64,000 bases of DNA from Nevskia sp. (GTDB taxonomy: Bacteria > Pseudomonadota > Gammaproteobacteria > Nevskiales > Nevskiaceae). Numbering within the stretch: position 1 is the first letter of the stretch; each line of letters opens with the position of its first letter. This document shows positions 8,941 to 18,677 of the stretch, piece after piece. Made by a program: the position numbers and the translations under genes. Where the stretch lies: contig NZ_JAKFUM010000010.1 of NCBI RefSeq assembly GCF_021732705.1, positions 248,001 to 312,000 of the forward strand. The letters run 5' to 3'. The notes under the pieces were generated by a model. It had not been told where the DNA came from. It saw only the letters and a list, made by a program, of their open reading frames with translations, and ran no database searches.

Positions 8941-9516
8941 ATGAGCACGCCTGCCCCGACTCCGCCGCCGTCCGCAACGCCCTCCGCGTCGAGCACCGGC
9001 CCGCAGGGACCGTTCGGACCGACGCATCGCGGCGACAAGCGCACGGCCGGCGTCATCTGCGTGGCGATCGCGGCGGCGCTGCTGCTGGCCTACCGTGCGC
9101 CGTCCGCGGAAGCGGTCGCGGCGGCGCAGACACCGGCCGTGTCCGATGCCGAACCGTTCAATCTGAACGCGGCCATGCGGCTGGCCGGCGAACAAGTGCC
9201 GGCCGAGGTCGAGAGCTACTACTTCTTCGCATTCACCGACGACAAGCCGGCCAGCGAGGAGATTGCCGAATTGGGCGAGAAACTGGTGCTGGCCGCTGCC
9301 GAGAACGACTTTCTCGGCATTTCCGGGCCGGACGCCGAGCGCAATCGCCGCAACCTGCTCGGCGCGCTGGCGGCGCACCGGGACGAAAGCCTGAGCGGCC
9401 TGACCATCATCTATGTCGGCCCGGCCGTGCATGCCACGGAACTGACCGGTGCAGCCAAGGCCGCCGGCGCGGAACTGCGATACGTCGTCTACCCGGCTGC
9501 CAAGTCCCCGATCTGA
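8941..9516 (+). CDS. Single-pass membrane protein of unknown function
   Basis: A 191-residue protein. The Pro/Ser/Thr-rich N-terminus (residues 1-35) is followed by one hydrophobic helix (about residues 38-53, ICVAIAAALLLAY) and then a soluble domain of about 140 residues. This domain contains ESYYFFAFTDD and ends LRYVVYPAAKSPI. The soluble part alternates helices and strands and would lie in the periplasm if the helix is an anchor. ATG 8941 was chosen over an in-frame upstream ATG at 8854, because the extension has no recognisable sequence and the 8941 start gives the membrane anchor a normal placement. I do not recognise the family. The yajC promoter is divergent, and the acyl-CoA dehydrogenase gene follows after 274 bp. 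Confidence 0.65.
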   Translation: MSTPAPTPPPSATPSASSTGPQGPFGPTHRGDKRTAGVICVAIAAALLLAYRAPSAEAVAAAQTPAVSDAEPFNLNAAMRLAGEQVPAEVESYYFFAFTDDKPASEEIAELGEKLVLAAAENDFLGISGPDAERNRRNLLGALAAHRDESLSGLTIIYVGPAVHATELTGAAKAAGAELRYVVYPAAKSPI

Positions 9517-9790
9517 CGGCATTTCCGGGCGCGTTCGGCATCACGCGCCACGCGCCAGCGGCCGCCCGCGGCGTGTGTTGACGCCCCGGCCGGCGTGCGG
9601 CCGACACGCCACGCGCCGAGTCTGATCCGCGGACGGCAGCGTCCCGCGGACGACGCAGCCTGCGCCGGATTCGACACGATGGGCACATCCTGACCGGGGC
9701 CAAACCGGGTCCGGATCGGGTGGCCTGTGTTAGCCTTTCGTTCAATAAATTTCCCTTTCCATTCACCCCAAACCCGGAGTTGCTTGATCC

Positions 9791-11536
9791 ATGGCGACCT
9801 ATACAGCGCCCGTGCGCGAAATCCAGTTCGTGCTCAACGATGTCCTGAATGTCGGTCAGCTGACCGAGATGCCGGCCCTCGCCGATGCGACGCCGGACAC
9901 CCTCAACGGTCTGGTCGAGGAAGCCGCGAAGTTCATCCAGAACCAGATCGCGCCGCTGAACGCGCCGGGCGATGCCGAAGGCTGCAAGCTGGCCAACGGT
10001 GAAGTCACCGTGCCGAAGGGCTTCGTCGAAGCCTACAAGCAGTATTGGGAAGGCGGCTGGGTCGGCATCGCCAACCCGGCGGAATGGGGCGGCGCCGGCC
10101 TGCCGTACACGCTGGCCAAGGTCATCGACGAGATGCTGTGCTCGGCGGACGTGGCGTTCGCGCTGTACCCGGGCCTGACCGTCGGCTGCTTCGAGGGCAT
10201 CCTCGCCAGCGGTTCGGACGAGATCAAGCAGAAGTACCTGCCGAAGCTCGCGACCGGCGAGTGGACCGGCACCATGTGCCTGACCGAGCCGCAGGCCGGT
10301 TCGGACCTCGGCGCGGTGAAGACCAAGGCGACGCCGAACGGCGACGGCTCGTTCTCGCTGGAAGGCGGCAAGATCTTCATCACCTCTGGCGAACACCAGA
10401 TGGCCGACAACATCATCCACTTCGTGCTGGCCCGGGCCACCGATTCGCCGCCGGGCGTGAAGGGCCTGTCGACCTTCGTGGTGCCGAAGTTCCTGGTCAA
10501 CGATGACGGCACGCTGGGCGCGCGCAACGGCATTCGCTGCACCTCGATCGAGCACAAGATGGGCATCCACGGCTCGTGCACCTGCTCGCTGCAGTTCGAG
10601 GGTGCCAAGGGCTGGCTGGTCGGTGCGCAGAACACCGGCATCCAGAACATGTTCGTGATGATGAACCTCGCGCGCATCCTGGTCGGCATGCAGGGCCTCG
10701 GCCTGTGCGAGCTGGCCACGCAGAACGCCATCGCGTACGCCAAGGACCGCAAGCAGGGCAAGGCCTTCAACGGCGGCACCGCGATCATCGACCACCCGGA
10801 CGTGCGCAGGATGCTGCTGACGATGAAGGCGACCACCGAAGGTGCCCGCGTGCTGGCCTACGAGACCGGCATGTACGTCGACATGTCGCACCACCACCCG
10901 GACCCGGCGGTGCGCGAGGAAGCGAACGACTGGGTCGAACTGAACACGCCGCTGGTCAAGAGCTTCTGCACCGACGCGGCGGTGGAACTGGGCTCGACCG
11001 CGATCCAGGTCTACGGCGGCCACGGCTTCATCCGCGAACACGGGGTCGAGCAGATCATGCGCGACGCCAAGATCCTGTGCCTGTACGAAGGCACCAACGG
11101 CATCCAGGCGATGGATCTGGTGCGGCGCAAGCTGATGATGCACAACGGCCGTCTCGCGCAGCGCTTCTTCGCCAAGGTCCGTTCGGAATCGACCGGCGAC
11201 GCGCCGCTCGGCTTCATCGCCAAGCCGCTGCGCGAAGCGCTGGACGATCTGGAAAAGACCGCCACCTGGCTGCAGGAATCGTTCAAGACCAACCCGAACG
11301 ATGCCGGCTTCGGCGCCGTCGACTTCCAGCGCGCGTTCTGCCTGACCTATCTCGGCTACAACTGGCTGCGCATGGCCAAGGCGGCGATCAATTCGAGCGA
11401 CGAGCTGTTCAAGCAGCAGAAGCTCAACACCGCGCAGTTCTTCGCGGCGCGCATGCTGCCGCAGGTGCACAGCCTGTGCGCAAACGTGCGGATGCCGGCC
11501 AGCGAGCTGATGGAACTGGAAGCGGCCAACTTCTGA
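9791..11536 (+). CDS. Acyl-CoA dehydrogenase (long ~580-residue family)
   Basis: A 581-residue flavoprotein that oxidises acyl-CoA thioesters to 2-enoyl-CoA. Domains in order: an N-terminal extension (1-75), an alpha-helical domain, a central beta domain with MCLTEPQAGSDLGAVKTKA (about residues 160-178) and GEHQMADNIIHFVLAR, a C-terminal helical domain with QVYGGHGFIREHGVEQIMRD and the catalytic-glutamate loop LYEGTNGIQAMDL (near residue 435), then an extra C-terminal domain. This architecture is shared with DmdC-type 3-methylmercaptopropionyl-CoA dehydrogenases and with many uncharacterised fatty-acid enzymes. The substrate cannot be assigned. GGAG lies 11 bases before the ATG. A terminator follows the gene. 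Confidence 0.9.
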   Translation: MATYTAPVREIQFVLNDVLNVGQLTEMPALADATPDTLNGLVEEAAKFIQNQIAPLNAPGDAEGCKLANGEVTVPKGFVEAYKQYWEGGWVGIANPAEWGGAGLPYTLAKVIDEMLCSADVAFALYPGLTVGCFEGILASGSDEIKQKYLPKLATGEWTGTMCLTEPQAGSDLGAVKTKATPNGDGSFSLEGGKIFITSGEHQMADNIIHFVLARATDSPPGVKGLSTFVVPKFLVNDDGTLGARNGIRCTSIEHKMGIHGSCTCSLQFEGAKGWLVGAQNTGIQNMFVMMNLARILVGMQGLGLCELATQNAIAYAKDRKQGKAFNGGTAIIDHPDVRRMLLTMKATTEGARVLAYETGMYVDMSHHHPDPAVREEANDWVELNTPLVKSFCTDAAVELGSTAIQVYGGHGFIREHGVEQIMRDAKILCLYEGTNGIQAMDLVRRKLMMHNGRLAQRFFAKVRSESTGDAPLGFIAKPLREALDDLEKTATWLQESFKTNPNDAGFGAVDFQRAFCLTYLGYNWLRMAKAAINSSDELFKQQKLNTAQFFAARMLPQVHSLCANVRMPASELMELEAANF

Positions 11537-11556
11537 GGCCTCGACAGGCGGAATCG

Positions 11557-11587
11557 GCGGGCCGACACCAGTCGGCCCGCTTTCGTT
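11557..11587 (+). terminator. Rho-independent terminator after the acyl-CoA dehydrogenase gene
   Basis: A perfect 10-bp stem GCGGGCCGAC/GTCGGCCCGC with an ACCA loop is followed by TTTCGTT. It starts 20 bp after the stop codon and ends 28 bp before the glutathione peroxidase start. Confidence 0.82.
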
Positions 11588-11615
11588 GCACCACCGGTTC
11601 AACACGGAGCGACCG

Positions 11616-12098
11616 ATGACCACTCTTTACGATTTCAGCGCCAAGACCATCACCGGCAGCACGACCACGCTCGACGCCTACAAGGGCAAGGTCCTGCTGA
11701 TCGTCAACGTCGCATCGAAGTGCGGCTTCACGCCACAGTACAAGGGCCTCGAAGCGATCTACCGGCAGTACAAGGACAAGGGTCTGGAAATCCTCGGCTT
11801 CCCGTGCGACCAGTTCGGTCATCAGGAGCCGGGCGACGAAAAGGAAATCCAGCAGTTCTGCTCGCTGACCTACGAAGTGAGCTTCCCGATGTTCGCCAAG
11901 ATCAAGGTCAACGGCGACGATGCCCATCCGCTCTACAAGTTTCTGAAGAGCGAGGAGAAGGGTATCCTCGGCTCGGAAGCGATCAAGTGGAACTTCACCA
12001 AGTTCCTGGTCGGCAAGGACGGCACGGTGCTCAAGCGCTACGGCTCGATCGATACCCCGGCGTCGATCGCCAAGGACATCGAACCGCTGCTCGCCTGA
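11616..12098 (+). CDS. Glutathione peroxidase family protein (BtuE-like)
   Basis: A 160-residue thioredoxin-fold peroxidase that reduces H2O2 or lipid hydroperoxides, in bacteria often using thioredoxin. The catalytic residues are Cys36 (VASKCGFTPQY), the Gln in GFPCDQFG and the Trp-Asn pair in KWNFTKFLV. The second cysteine in FPCDQFG (about residue 70) is typical of the thioredoxin-dependent subclass. The enzyme uses Cys, not selenocysteine. ATG 11616 was chosen because CGGAGC lies just upstream; the longer frame from 11586 adds only ten unconserved residues. A membrane-protein gene follows after 22 bp. Confidence 0.92.
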   Translation: MTTLYDFSAKTITGSTTTLDAYKGKVLLIVNVASKCGFTPQYKGLEAIYRQYKDKGLEILGFPCDQFGHQEPGDEKEIQQFCSLTYEVSFPMFAKIKVNGDDAHPLYKFLKSEEKGILGSEAIKWNFTKFLVGKDGTVLKRYGSIDTPASIAKDIEPLLA

Positions 12099-12120
12099 AC
12101 CCTGCGCGCCCGCTGCCGAC

Positions 12121-12762
12121 ATGCGTCAGCTTCGCGATGGTCTGATCCTGAACCTGCTGTTCGGCGCCGCAGCGTTCGCGGTGTTCCGCTTCCTGCATGC
12201 GCCGGTGCTGGGGCTGGGCATTCTCGCCCTCGTCATCGGCTACAACGTGCTGCTGCCGCTGATCGCCCGCAGCGGCGGCCACGGCGACTGGTTCGATCTG
12301 TGGGCGTTCCTGCTGCCGCTGTCGGTGTTCCAGGTGGTGCCGGACTGGGTGCTGTCGCAGCTGCTCGGCATCCTCGTGTTTCCCGATGTCGGCGCACCGC
12401 GCATCGGCACGGTGCCGGTCTACATGGCCGGCATGTGGGTGATCCCGCTGTTCTGGATCCTGTGGCTCGGCGGCCGGTCGACCGCGCTGTGCGGCCTGCT
12501 CGCGCTGCTGGTGTTCGGGGCGTCGGAGTGGGCCGCGCCAATCTTCCACCTGTGGCGCCCGCAGAACGTGGCCATGCATTACGGCATTGCCGATTACGTG
12601 CTGATTCCGGAAGCGCTGCTCGGCTGGGCGGCCGCCTTCGCGTATCGCGAAACCGCATCGGCGCACCCGCTGGCGCGGGTGGCGGCGGCCGCGGCGGTCA
12701 GCGTGTTCTATACCGGCGCGCTGATCGTGTCGTACTTCCTGATGACGCGCGCCGCCATCTAG
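12121..12762 (+). CDS. Polytopic membrane protein of unknown function
   Basis: A 213-residue protein with about seven hydrophobic stretches (near residues 8-25, 29-47, 60-78, 98-118, 122-138, 155-175 and 190-208). Polar connectors include LIARSGGHGDWFDL and HLWRPQNVAMHYGIADYVLIPEAL. The latter two have conserved-looking His/Tyr/Asp/Glu residues in the membrane-water interface and might be functional. I do not recognise the family. It starts 22 bp after the glutathione peroxidase gene and may be co-transcribed with it. No cofactor motif is visible. Confidence 0.75.
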   Translation: MRQLRDGLILNLLFGAAAFAVFRFLHAPVLGLGILALVIGYNVLLPLIARSGGHGDWFDLWAFLLPLSVFQVVPDWVLSQLLGILVFPDVGAPRIGTVPVYMAGMWVIPLFWILWLGGRSTALCGLLALLVFGASEWAAPIFHLWRPQNVAMHYGIADYVLIPEALLGWAAAFAYRETASAHPLARVAAAAAVSVFYTGALIVSYFLMTRAAI

Positions 12763-12833
12763 GGCCCGCCGGCGTCATCCGCGCACCGGCGTCAATGCCT
12801 CGCGACTGACGCCCCGGCCGGGCTGCACCCGAT

Positions 12834-13706
12834 CTACAGGCGCGCAGCCGAGAACGTGTCGCAGCCGGCGATCTGCCCGCCATCGAATCCGGTGCGGAAC
12901 CAGGTCACGCGCTGGCGCGAGGTGCCGTGCGAGAACGATTCCGGACTGACCGTGCCGCGGGCCTGCTTCTGCAGCCGGTCGTCGCCGATCGCGGTCGCCG
13001 TGTTCAGCGCTTCCTCGATGTCGCCCGGCTGCAGCCACTGGTGCCGCGCCTGCGCGTGATGCGCCCAGACACCGGCCAGGCAGTCCGCCTGCAGTTCCTG
13101 CCGAACCAGCAGGCCGCCGTCCCCGAGCACGTCCTCGCCGCGCTGCCGCGCCGCGTTGACCTTGGCCGACACGCCGAGCAGCGTCTGCACGTGATGACCG
13201 ACCTCGTGCGCAATGACATAGGCCTCGGCGAAATCGCCGCCGCCGCCGAGCTGCGTGCGCATCTGCTCGAAGAAGCCGAGGTCGAGATAGACCTGCTGGT
13301 CGCCCGGGCAATAGAACGGCCCGGATGAGGCCGAGGCGCTGCCGCAGGCCGACTGCACCTGATCGAGGAACAGCACGAGCCGCGGCTGCGCATAGCGGGC
13401 GTTCGCGTTCTGGAAGATCGTGCCCCAGACGTCTTCGGTGTCACCGAGGATGCGGGCAACGAATTCGGCGCCGGGATCATCCGCCGCCGGGGCGTCGCCG
13501 GCGGGCTGCTGCTGGGTCGGCGCGCCAGCGAGCCCGGACTGTTCGAGCAGGCCGATCATCTCCAGCGGGTTCTTGCCGAGCAGCACGCTGACCACGACCA
13601 CGGCGAGCAGCGCCCCGGCACTCAGCTTGCCGCCGCCCCCTCCGCCGCCACCGCCGCGGCGTCGGTCCTCGACATTGTCGCTGCGGCGTCCTTGTTTCCA
13701 GTCCAT
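12834..13706 (-). CDS. ypfJ: Neutral zinc metallopeptidase, YpfJ family
   Basis: A 290-residue protein. A short basic N-terminus (MDWKQGRRSDNVEDRR) is followed by a run of nine glycines, one membrane helix (about residues 28-45) and a catalytic domain with the zinc motif HEVGH (His167-His171) in AYVIAHEVGHHVQTLLG. The downstream RQELQADCLAGVWAHHA supplies the third-ligand region. The family (DUF/peptidase with HExxH, E. coli YpfJ) is conserved but its substrates are unknown. The catalytic domain is predicted periplasmic. ATG 13706 gives the family N-terminus; the large open frame extending upstream is tgt read out of frame. The poly-Gly tract is encoded by GGC/GGG repeats and could be slippage-prone. 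Confidence 0.88.
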   Translation of the reverse strand: MDWKQGRRSDNVEDRRRGGGGGGGGGKLSAGALLAVVVVSVLLGKNPLEMIGLLEQSGLAGAPTQQQPAGDAPAADDPGAEFVARILGDTEDVWGTIFQNANARYAQPRLVLFLDQVQSACGSASASSGPFYCPGDQQVYLDLGFFEQMRTQLGGGGDFAEAYVIAHEVGHHVQTLLGVSAKVNAARQRGEDVLGDGGLLVRQELQADCLAGVWAHHAQARHQWLQPGDIEEALNTATAIGDDRLQKQARGTVSPESFSHGTSRQRVTWFRTGFDGGQIAGCDTFSAARL

Positions 13707-13747
13707 GGCGTGCTCCGGTGACGGGTGTCGGGTGGGTCGATGGGCGA

Positions 13748-15013
<1,266 letters not shown>

Positions 15014-15085
15014 CTATGATCGACGCCCGCCCGCGCCGGAACCGCCGGACGCGCCGCCCCGCCCGCTGCCACTCAGGAACACCGC

Positions 15086-15700
15086 ATGCTCCGTCTGCAT
15101 TCCCATCCGTTCTCGACCTTCGGCCGTCGCGTCGAGATCGCCCTGATCGAGAAGAACGTGCCGTACGAACGGGTCGAAATCGACCTCGCCGGTCGCCAGC
15201 ACAAAACGCCGGAGTACAAGGCGATCAACCCGTACTCGCGGGTGCCGACGCTCGAGGACCACGGCTTCTACCTGTACGAATCGTCGGCGATCCTGCAATA
15301 CCTCGAGGCCGAGCACCCGGAACCGGCGCTGACGCCGGCCGACAACAAGGGCCGCGCCAAGGTCGACATGCACCTACGGCTGTGCGACGGGCAGATGGCC
15401 GGCCCGGCCGGCGTGATCATCTTCCAAAAGCGCTTCTTCCCGGAAGCGAAGTGGAATCTGGACTCGATCGCCAAGGCCTCGAAGGACATCGCGGCCCATC
15501 TGGAAATCGTCAATCAGGCGCTCGAAGGTCAGGACTATCTGGTCAACGACCGCTACACGCTGGCCGACATCGCCTACATCCCGTTCCTGCACTTCCTCCC
15601 GCTGATGGTCGATCCGGCAACGGTGCCGGCGAACGTCGCGAAGTGGTCGGCGCAGTTGCTGGCCCGTCCGAGCAGCCAGCAGACGATCCCGGCGAAGTAG
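15086..15700 (+). CDS. Glutathione S-transferase family protein
   Basis: A 204-residue protein. Its N-terminal thioredoxin-like domain (about 1-80) has LRLHSHPFSTFGRRVEIALIEK, the cis-proline region NPYSRVPTLED and the glutathione-anchoring ESSAILQYL. It is followed by an all-helical domain (about 90-204) with the DYLVNDRYTLADIAYIPFL capping segment. A Ser/Thr in the N-terminal SHPFSTFG region is the likely catalytic residue. The substrate is not predictable. It is divergent from tgt, with the start codons about 140 bp apart. Confidence 0.9.
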   Translation: MLRLHSHPFSTFGRRVEIALIEKNVPYERVEIDLAGRQHKTPEYKAINPYSRVPTLEDHGFYLYESSAILQYLEAEHPEPALTPADNKGRAKVDMHLRLCDGQMAGPAGVIIFQKRFFPEAKWNLDSIAKASKDIAAHLEIVNQALEGQDYLVNDRYTLADIAYIPFLHFLPLMVDPATVPANVAKWSAQLLARPSSQQTIPAK

Positions 15701-15809
15701 GCCCCCACGCGGGCAAGGCCGACGCGGCGGGTCACGACCGCTCGTCGGCACGTTCGGCGGGACCGGAGCTTGCAAGGGAGCGGCTCAGGTCACCGGTCGA
15801 GACGGAAAA

Positions 15810-16883
15810 ATGCCATCCCAGAGTGCGCTGCGGCTGCCCGAGCCGCAGTTGTCGACACACCAGCTTTTACAATCGATTGCGGAGGTGACCGACAGTCAGG
15901 ACTGCCGGCGCTTCCGCCGCAGTCTGGCCGACACCATCCGCGAGCTGCTGCCGGTGCAGGAACTGGCGTTCTCCAAGCCGGTGCGGCATGACGGCGTGGT
16001 TGAATACCGCGTGCTGTTTTCCGATGCCGCGTACGTGCGCCGCGGCCCGCAGCGCAACGGCCCGACGGATTGGCACACGCTGCTGACCGCCGACAACATC
16101 CTGACGATGATGAGCAGCGGCCAGTACGTGGCGGTCGACGCCCATTCGGCGCTGGCGCTGCTGCCGGTGATCCATCGCGACAGCCTGGTCGAGGTCGTCA
16201 TCGTGCGCGCGCTGGCGATCCCGCAGGCCACGCTCGACGTGATGAAGTCGTTCATCCGCCTGTACCGCAACTTCCGGGCGCTGATCTTCGAAAGCGAGAC
16301 CGATGCGCTGACCGGCCTGCTGAACCGCAAGACGCTCGAAACCGAGCTGCGCCAGCTGGTGCGGGACTCGGCCGAGCAGGCCGCGAGCGATGCGCTGGCC
16401 GTCGCCGGCGACGGCCGCCGCCCGGCGCTGCATCCGCGGCCGTTCCTGGCGGTGGTCGACATCGACAACTTCAAGCGGATCAACGACACGCTCGGGCACC
16501 TGTTCGGCGACGAGGTGATCCTGCTGGTGTCGCGGCTGATGCGGGAATCGTTCCGCGACCACGACCTGCTGTTCCGCTATGGCGGCGAGGAATTCGTCAT
16601 CGTGCTGATGGCCGAGGATGCGGCCGCGGCATTGGCGGCGCTCGAGCGGCTGTGCCTGCGCATTGCCCAGCATCGCTTTCCGCAGCTCGATCAGGTGACG
16701 GTCAGCGTCGGCTTCGTCGAGGTCGACCTGCAGGACGTCGTGGCCAGCGTCATCGGCCGCGCCGACAAGGCGCTGTACCACGCCAAGCGTCACGGCAAGA
16801 ACCGCGTGACCCATTACCGCGACCTGCTGACCAGCGGCACCGTCACCGAAACGCGGGTGTTCGGCGGCGTCGACCTGTTCTAG
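15810..16883 (+). CDS. Diguanylate cyclase (GGDEF domain) with an N-terminal sensory region
   Basis: A 357-residue protein. Residues 1-160 look like a GAF-type sensory domain with no recognised ligand (LFSDAAYVRRGPQRNGPTDW then TADNILTMMSSGQYVAV). Residues 175-345 form a GGDEF domain. The active site is GGEEF at 258-262 (FRYGGEEFVIV), and an intact product-inhibition I-site, Arg249-Asp-His-Asp252, lies five residues before it. It should therefore be an active c-di-GMP synthase under feedback control. No membrane segment or signal peptide is visible, so it is cytoplasmic. It stands alone between a GST gene and convergent coaX. Confidence 0.9.
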   Translation: MPSQSALRLPEPQLSTHQLLQSIAEVTDSQDCRRFRRSLADTIRELLPVQELAFSKPVRHDGVVEYRVLFSDAAYVRRGPQRNGPTDWHTLLTADNILTMMSSGQYVAVDAHSALALLPVIHRDSLVEVVIVRALAIPQATLDVMKSFIRLYRNFRALIFESETDALTGLLNRKTLETELRQLVRDSAEQAASDALAVAGDGRRPALHPRPFLAVVDIDNFKRINDTLGHLFGDEVILLVSRLMRESFRDHDLLFRYGGEEFVIVLMAEDAAAALAALERLCLRIAQHRFPQLDQVTVSVGFVEVDLQDVVASVIGRADKALYHAKRHGKNRVTHYRDLLTSGTVTETRVFGGVDLF

Positions 16884-16884
16884 T

Positions 16885-16920
16885 GCCCGTGCTGGTGCCG
16901 GTCGCGAACCGGCGACGGGC
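16885..16920. other. GC-rich hairpin between convergent genes
   Basis: Nested inverted repeats (outer GCCCGT/ACGGGC, inner GCCGGT/ACCGGC with loop CGCGA) lie between the diguanylate cyclase stop and the coaX stop. There is no T-run, so intrinsic termination is only a possibility. Confidence 0.35.
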
Positions 16921-16923
16921 GCG

Positions 16924-17649
16924 CTAGCGGCTGGCCAGCCGCGCCAGCCCGGCGATCACCAGATCGCCGGCGACGGTCCAGTCGCCGTCGAGAAACGGTC
17001 GCAGCACGGCGGCATCGCCGCCGGTCAGATAGCGCCGCTCGCCGCCGTGACGCGCCGCCAGCCGTTCGACCAGCCCGGCGCAGGCGTGCAGCGCGCCCTG
17101 CCGCACGCAGGCTTCGGTGTCGGTTCCCAGATGGTCGCCGTAGACATGCGCCGGGCCGGCCGCGGCGAAGCGCGTGGCCCCCAGCACCGCCTGCTGCGCG
17201 GTGAGCAGGCCCGGCGCGATGATGCCGCCGAGGTGCTGGCCCGCGGCATCGACGGCATCGAAGGTCAGCGCCGTGCCGGCACTGGCGACACAGGCCGCGG
17301 TCCCGCCTTCGGCCCAGGCCGCCAGCAGCCCGAGCCAGCGATCGACGCCGAGCCGCGTCGGCTCGGCATAGGCGATGCGCAGACCGAGCAGGCCATCGAC
17401 CGGCTGCGCGAATTCCGGCACGCGCCCGAAGCGCGCGACGAGCGCGGCGCGCAGTGCCTCCGCGTGGGCGGCCCCGGTGACGTTGGCGACGACGATGCGA
17501 TCGACCGCGCCGGCATCGATCGACGCGATGGTCTCGGCCGGGGCGCCGTGATGGCTGATTGCCGTGGCTGGCGTGCGCCCCGTGTCATCGAGCAGCGCCC
17601 ACTTCAGCCGGCTGTTGCCGACATCGATCAGCAGGCGTCGCGCGCTCAC
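16924..17649 (-). CDS. coaX: Type III pantothenate kinase
   Basis: A 241-residue ASKHA-fold enzyme for the first step of coenzyme A synthesis, insensitive to CoA feedback. The phosphate-binding LLIDVGNSRLKWAL is at the N-terminus, and the pantothenate/dimer region includes PTRLGVDRWLGLLAAW and SAGTALTFDAVDAAGQHLGG. The start is GTG at 17649, overlapping the birA TGA as GTGA. The open frame extending further upstream is birA out of frame. A birA-coaX pair is common in beta/gammaproteobacteria and supports the call. Confidence 0.92.
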   Translation of the reverse strand: MSARRLLIDVGNSRLKWALLDDTGRTPATAISHHGAPAETIASIDAGAVDRIVVANVTGAAHAEALRAALVARFGRVPEFAQPVDGLLGLRIAYAEPTRLGVDRWLGLLAAWAEGGTAACVASAGTALTFDAVDAAGQHLGGIIAPGLLTAQQAVLGATRFAAAGPAHVYGDHLGTDTEACVRQGALHACAGLVERLAARHGGERRYLTGGDAAVLRPFLDGDWTVAGDLVIAGLARLASR

Positions 17650-18677
17650 GGTGCGGCCGCGACCGGCAGGCGCAGGCTGACGTCGCCCGCGTGCAGATGA
17701 TGGCGCGCGCCATCGTCGGCCTGCACGATCAAGGCCCCGTGCGCGTCGATGCCGCAGGCCACGCCGTCGAGCCCGCTGCCGGCCGGGCCAAGGCCGCTGC
17801 CGTCGATCCGCACGCGGCGGCCGGTGGCGATGTCGAAGCGGTTCCAGCCGTCGACGAACGGCGCGAAGCCCGCGTGCTGGAAGCGATCGAGCATCGCCAG
17901 CACGGCATCGAGCAGCGCCGCCGCCAGCCCATTGCGCGACAGCGGCGGCAGGCCATGCGCAGCGCGCACCGCCTGCACCGAGGTCCACGGCTGGCCGACA
18001 TCGGCCGCCTGCGCAGCCGTCATCGCGACATTCAGGCCGATGCCGATGACCACGCGGCAGGCGCCGCCGAACTCGCCGCGCTGCTCGATCAGGATGCCGC
18101 CGAGCTTGTCGTTGCCGACGCGCAGATCGTTCGGCCACTTGAGCCCGAGCCCTGGCACGCCCGCGCCCGCCAGCGCCGTGGCGCAGGCCACGCCGACCGC
18201 GAGCGGCAAGGTGCCGAGCGCCGGCGGCCATGCCGGAAAGCTCCAGCCGAGCGACAGGTACAGATTGGCGCCAAACGGCGAGCGCCAGTCCCGCCCGCGC
18301 CGGCCCCGGCCGGCCGTCTGGGCTTCGGCGAACAGCGCCTGCGGATCGTGATCCGGGTTCGCATGCAGTTGCTGCTGATTGGTCGAATCGACGCGCAGCG
18401 CCACGTCCAGCCGCTTCAGCGCGGCCCGCGCGTGCGGAGCGAGGGCCGCGAGAATCCGGGCGTCATCGAGCCGTTCGAGTGGTGCCGCCAGCCGATAGCC
18501 GAGACCCGGCCGCGCCTCGATGTCGAGGCCCCAGGCTTCGATCTGATCGATGCGCTTGGCCAGTGCCGCGCGACTGACGCCGGCCGCGGCGGCCAGCGCT
18601 TCCCCGGACAGCCATGCGCCCGGCGCCAGTGCATCGACCAGCGGCAGCAGCGCCTCGTCGTCGAGCGCGCGGGTCAA
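17646..18677 (-). CDS. birA: Biotin-[acetyl-CoA-carboxylase] ligase / biotin operon repressor
   Basis: A 343-residue protein. An N-terminal winged helix (about residues 1-65, WLSGEALAAAAGVSRAALAKRI) suggests repressor ability. The ligase domain carries AQTAGRGRRGRDWRSPFGANLY, the biotinyl-AMP loop, and KWPNDLRVGNDKLGGILIE. A C-terminal SH3-like domain follows. The start is TTG at 18677, overlapping the plsY TGA as TTGA. This start gives a family-like N-terminus; the frame continues upstream only within plsY. The order plsY-birA-coaX with two overlapping junctions points to one transcript. Confidence 0.92.
   Translation of the reverse strand: MTRALDDEALLPLVDALAPGAWLSGEALAAAAGVSRAALAKRIDQIEAWGLDIEARPGLGYRLAAPLERLDDARILAALAPHARAALKRLDVALRVDSTNQQQLHANPDHDPQALFAEAQTAGRGRRGRDWRSPFGANLYLSLGWSFPAWPPALGTLPLAVGVACATALAGAGVPGLGLKWPNDLRVGNDKLGGILIEQRGEFGGACRVVIGIGLNVAMTAAQAADVGQPWTSVQAVRAAHGLPPLSRNGLAAALLDAVLAMLDRFQHAGFAPFVDGWNRFDIATGRRVRIDGSGLGPAGSGLDGVACGIDAHGALIVQADDGARHHLHAGDVSLRLPVAAAP

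Noticed and set aside
5489-8944. 1151-codon open frame antisense to secF-secD-yajC
   Set aside because: Same high-GC mirror effect; the translation is dominated by Asp/Arg/Gln/His and shows no family motif.
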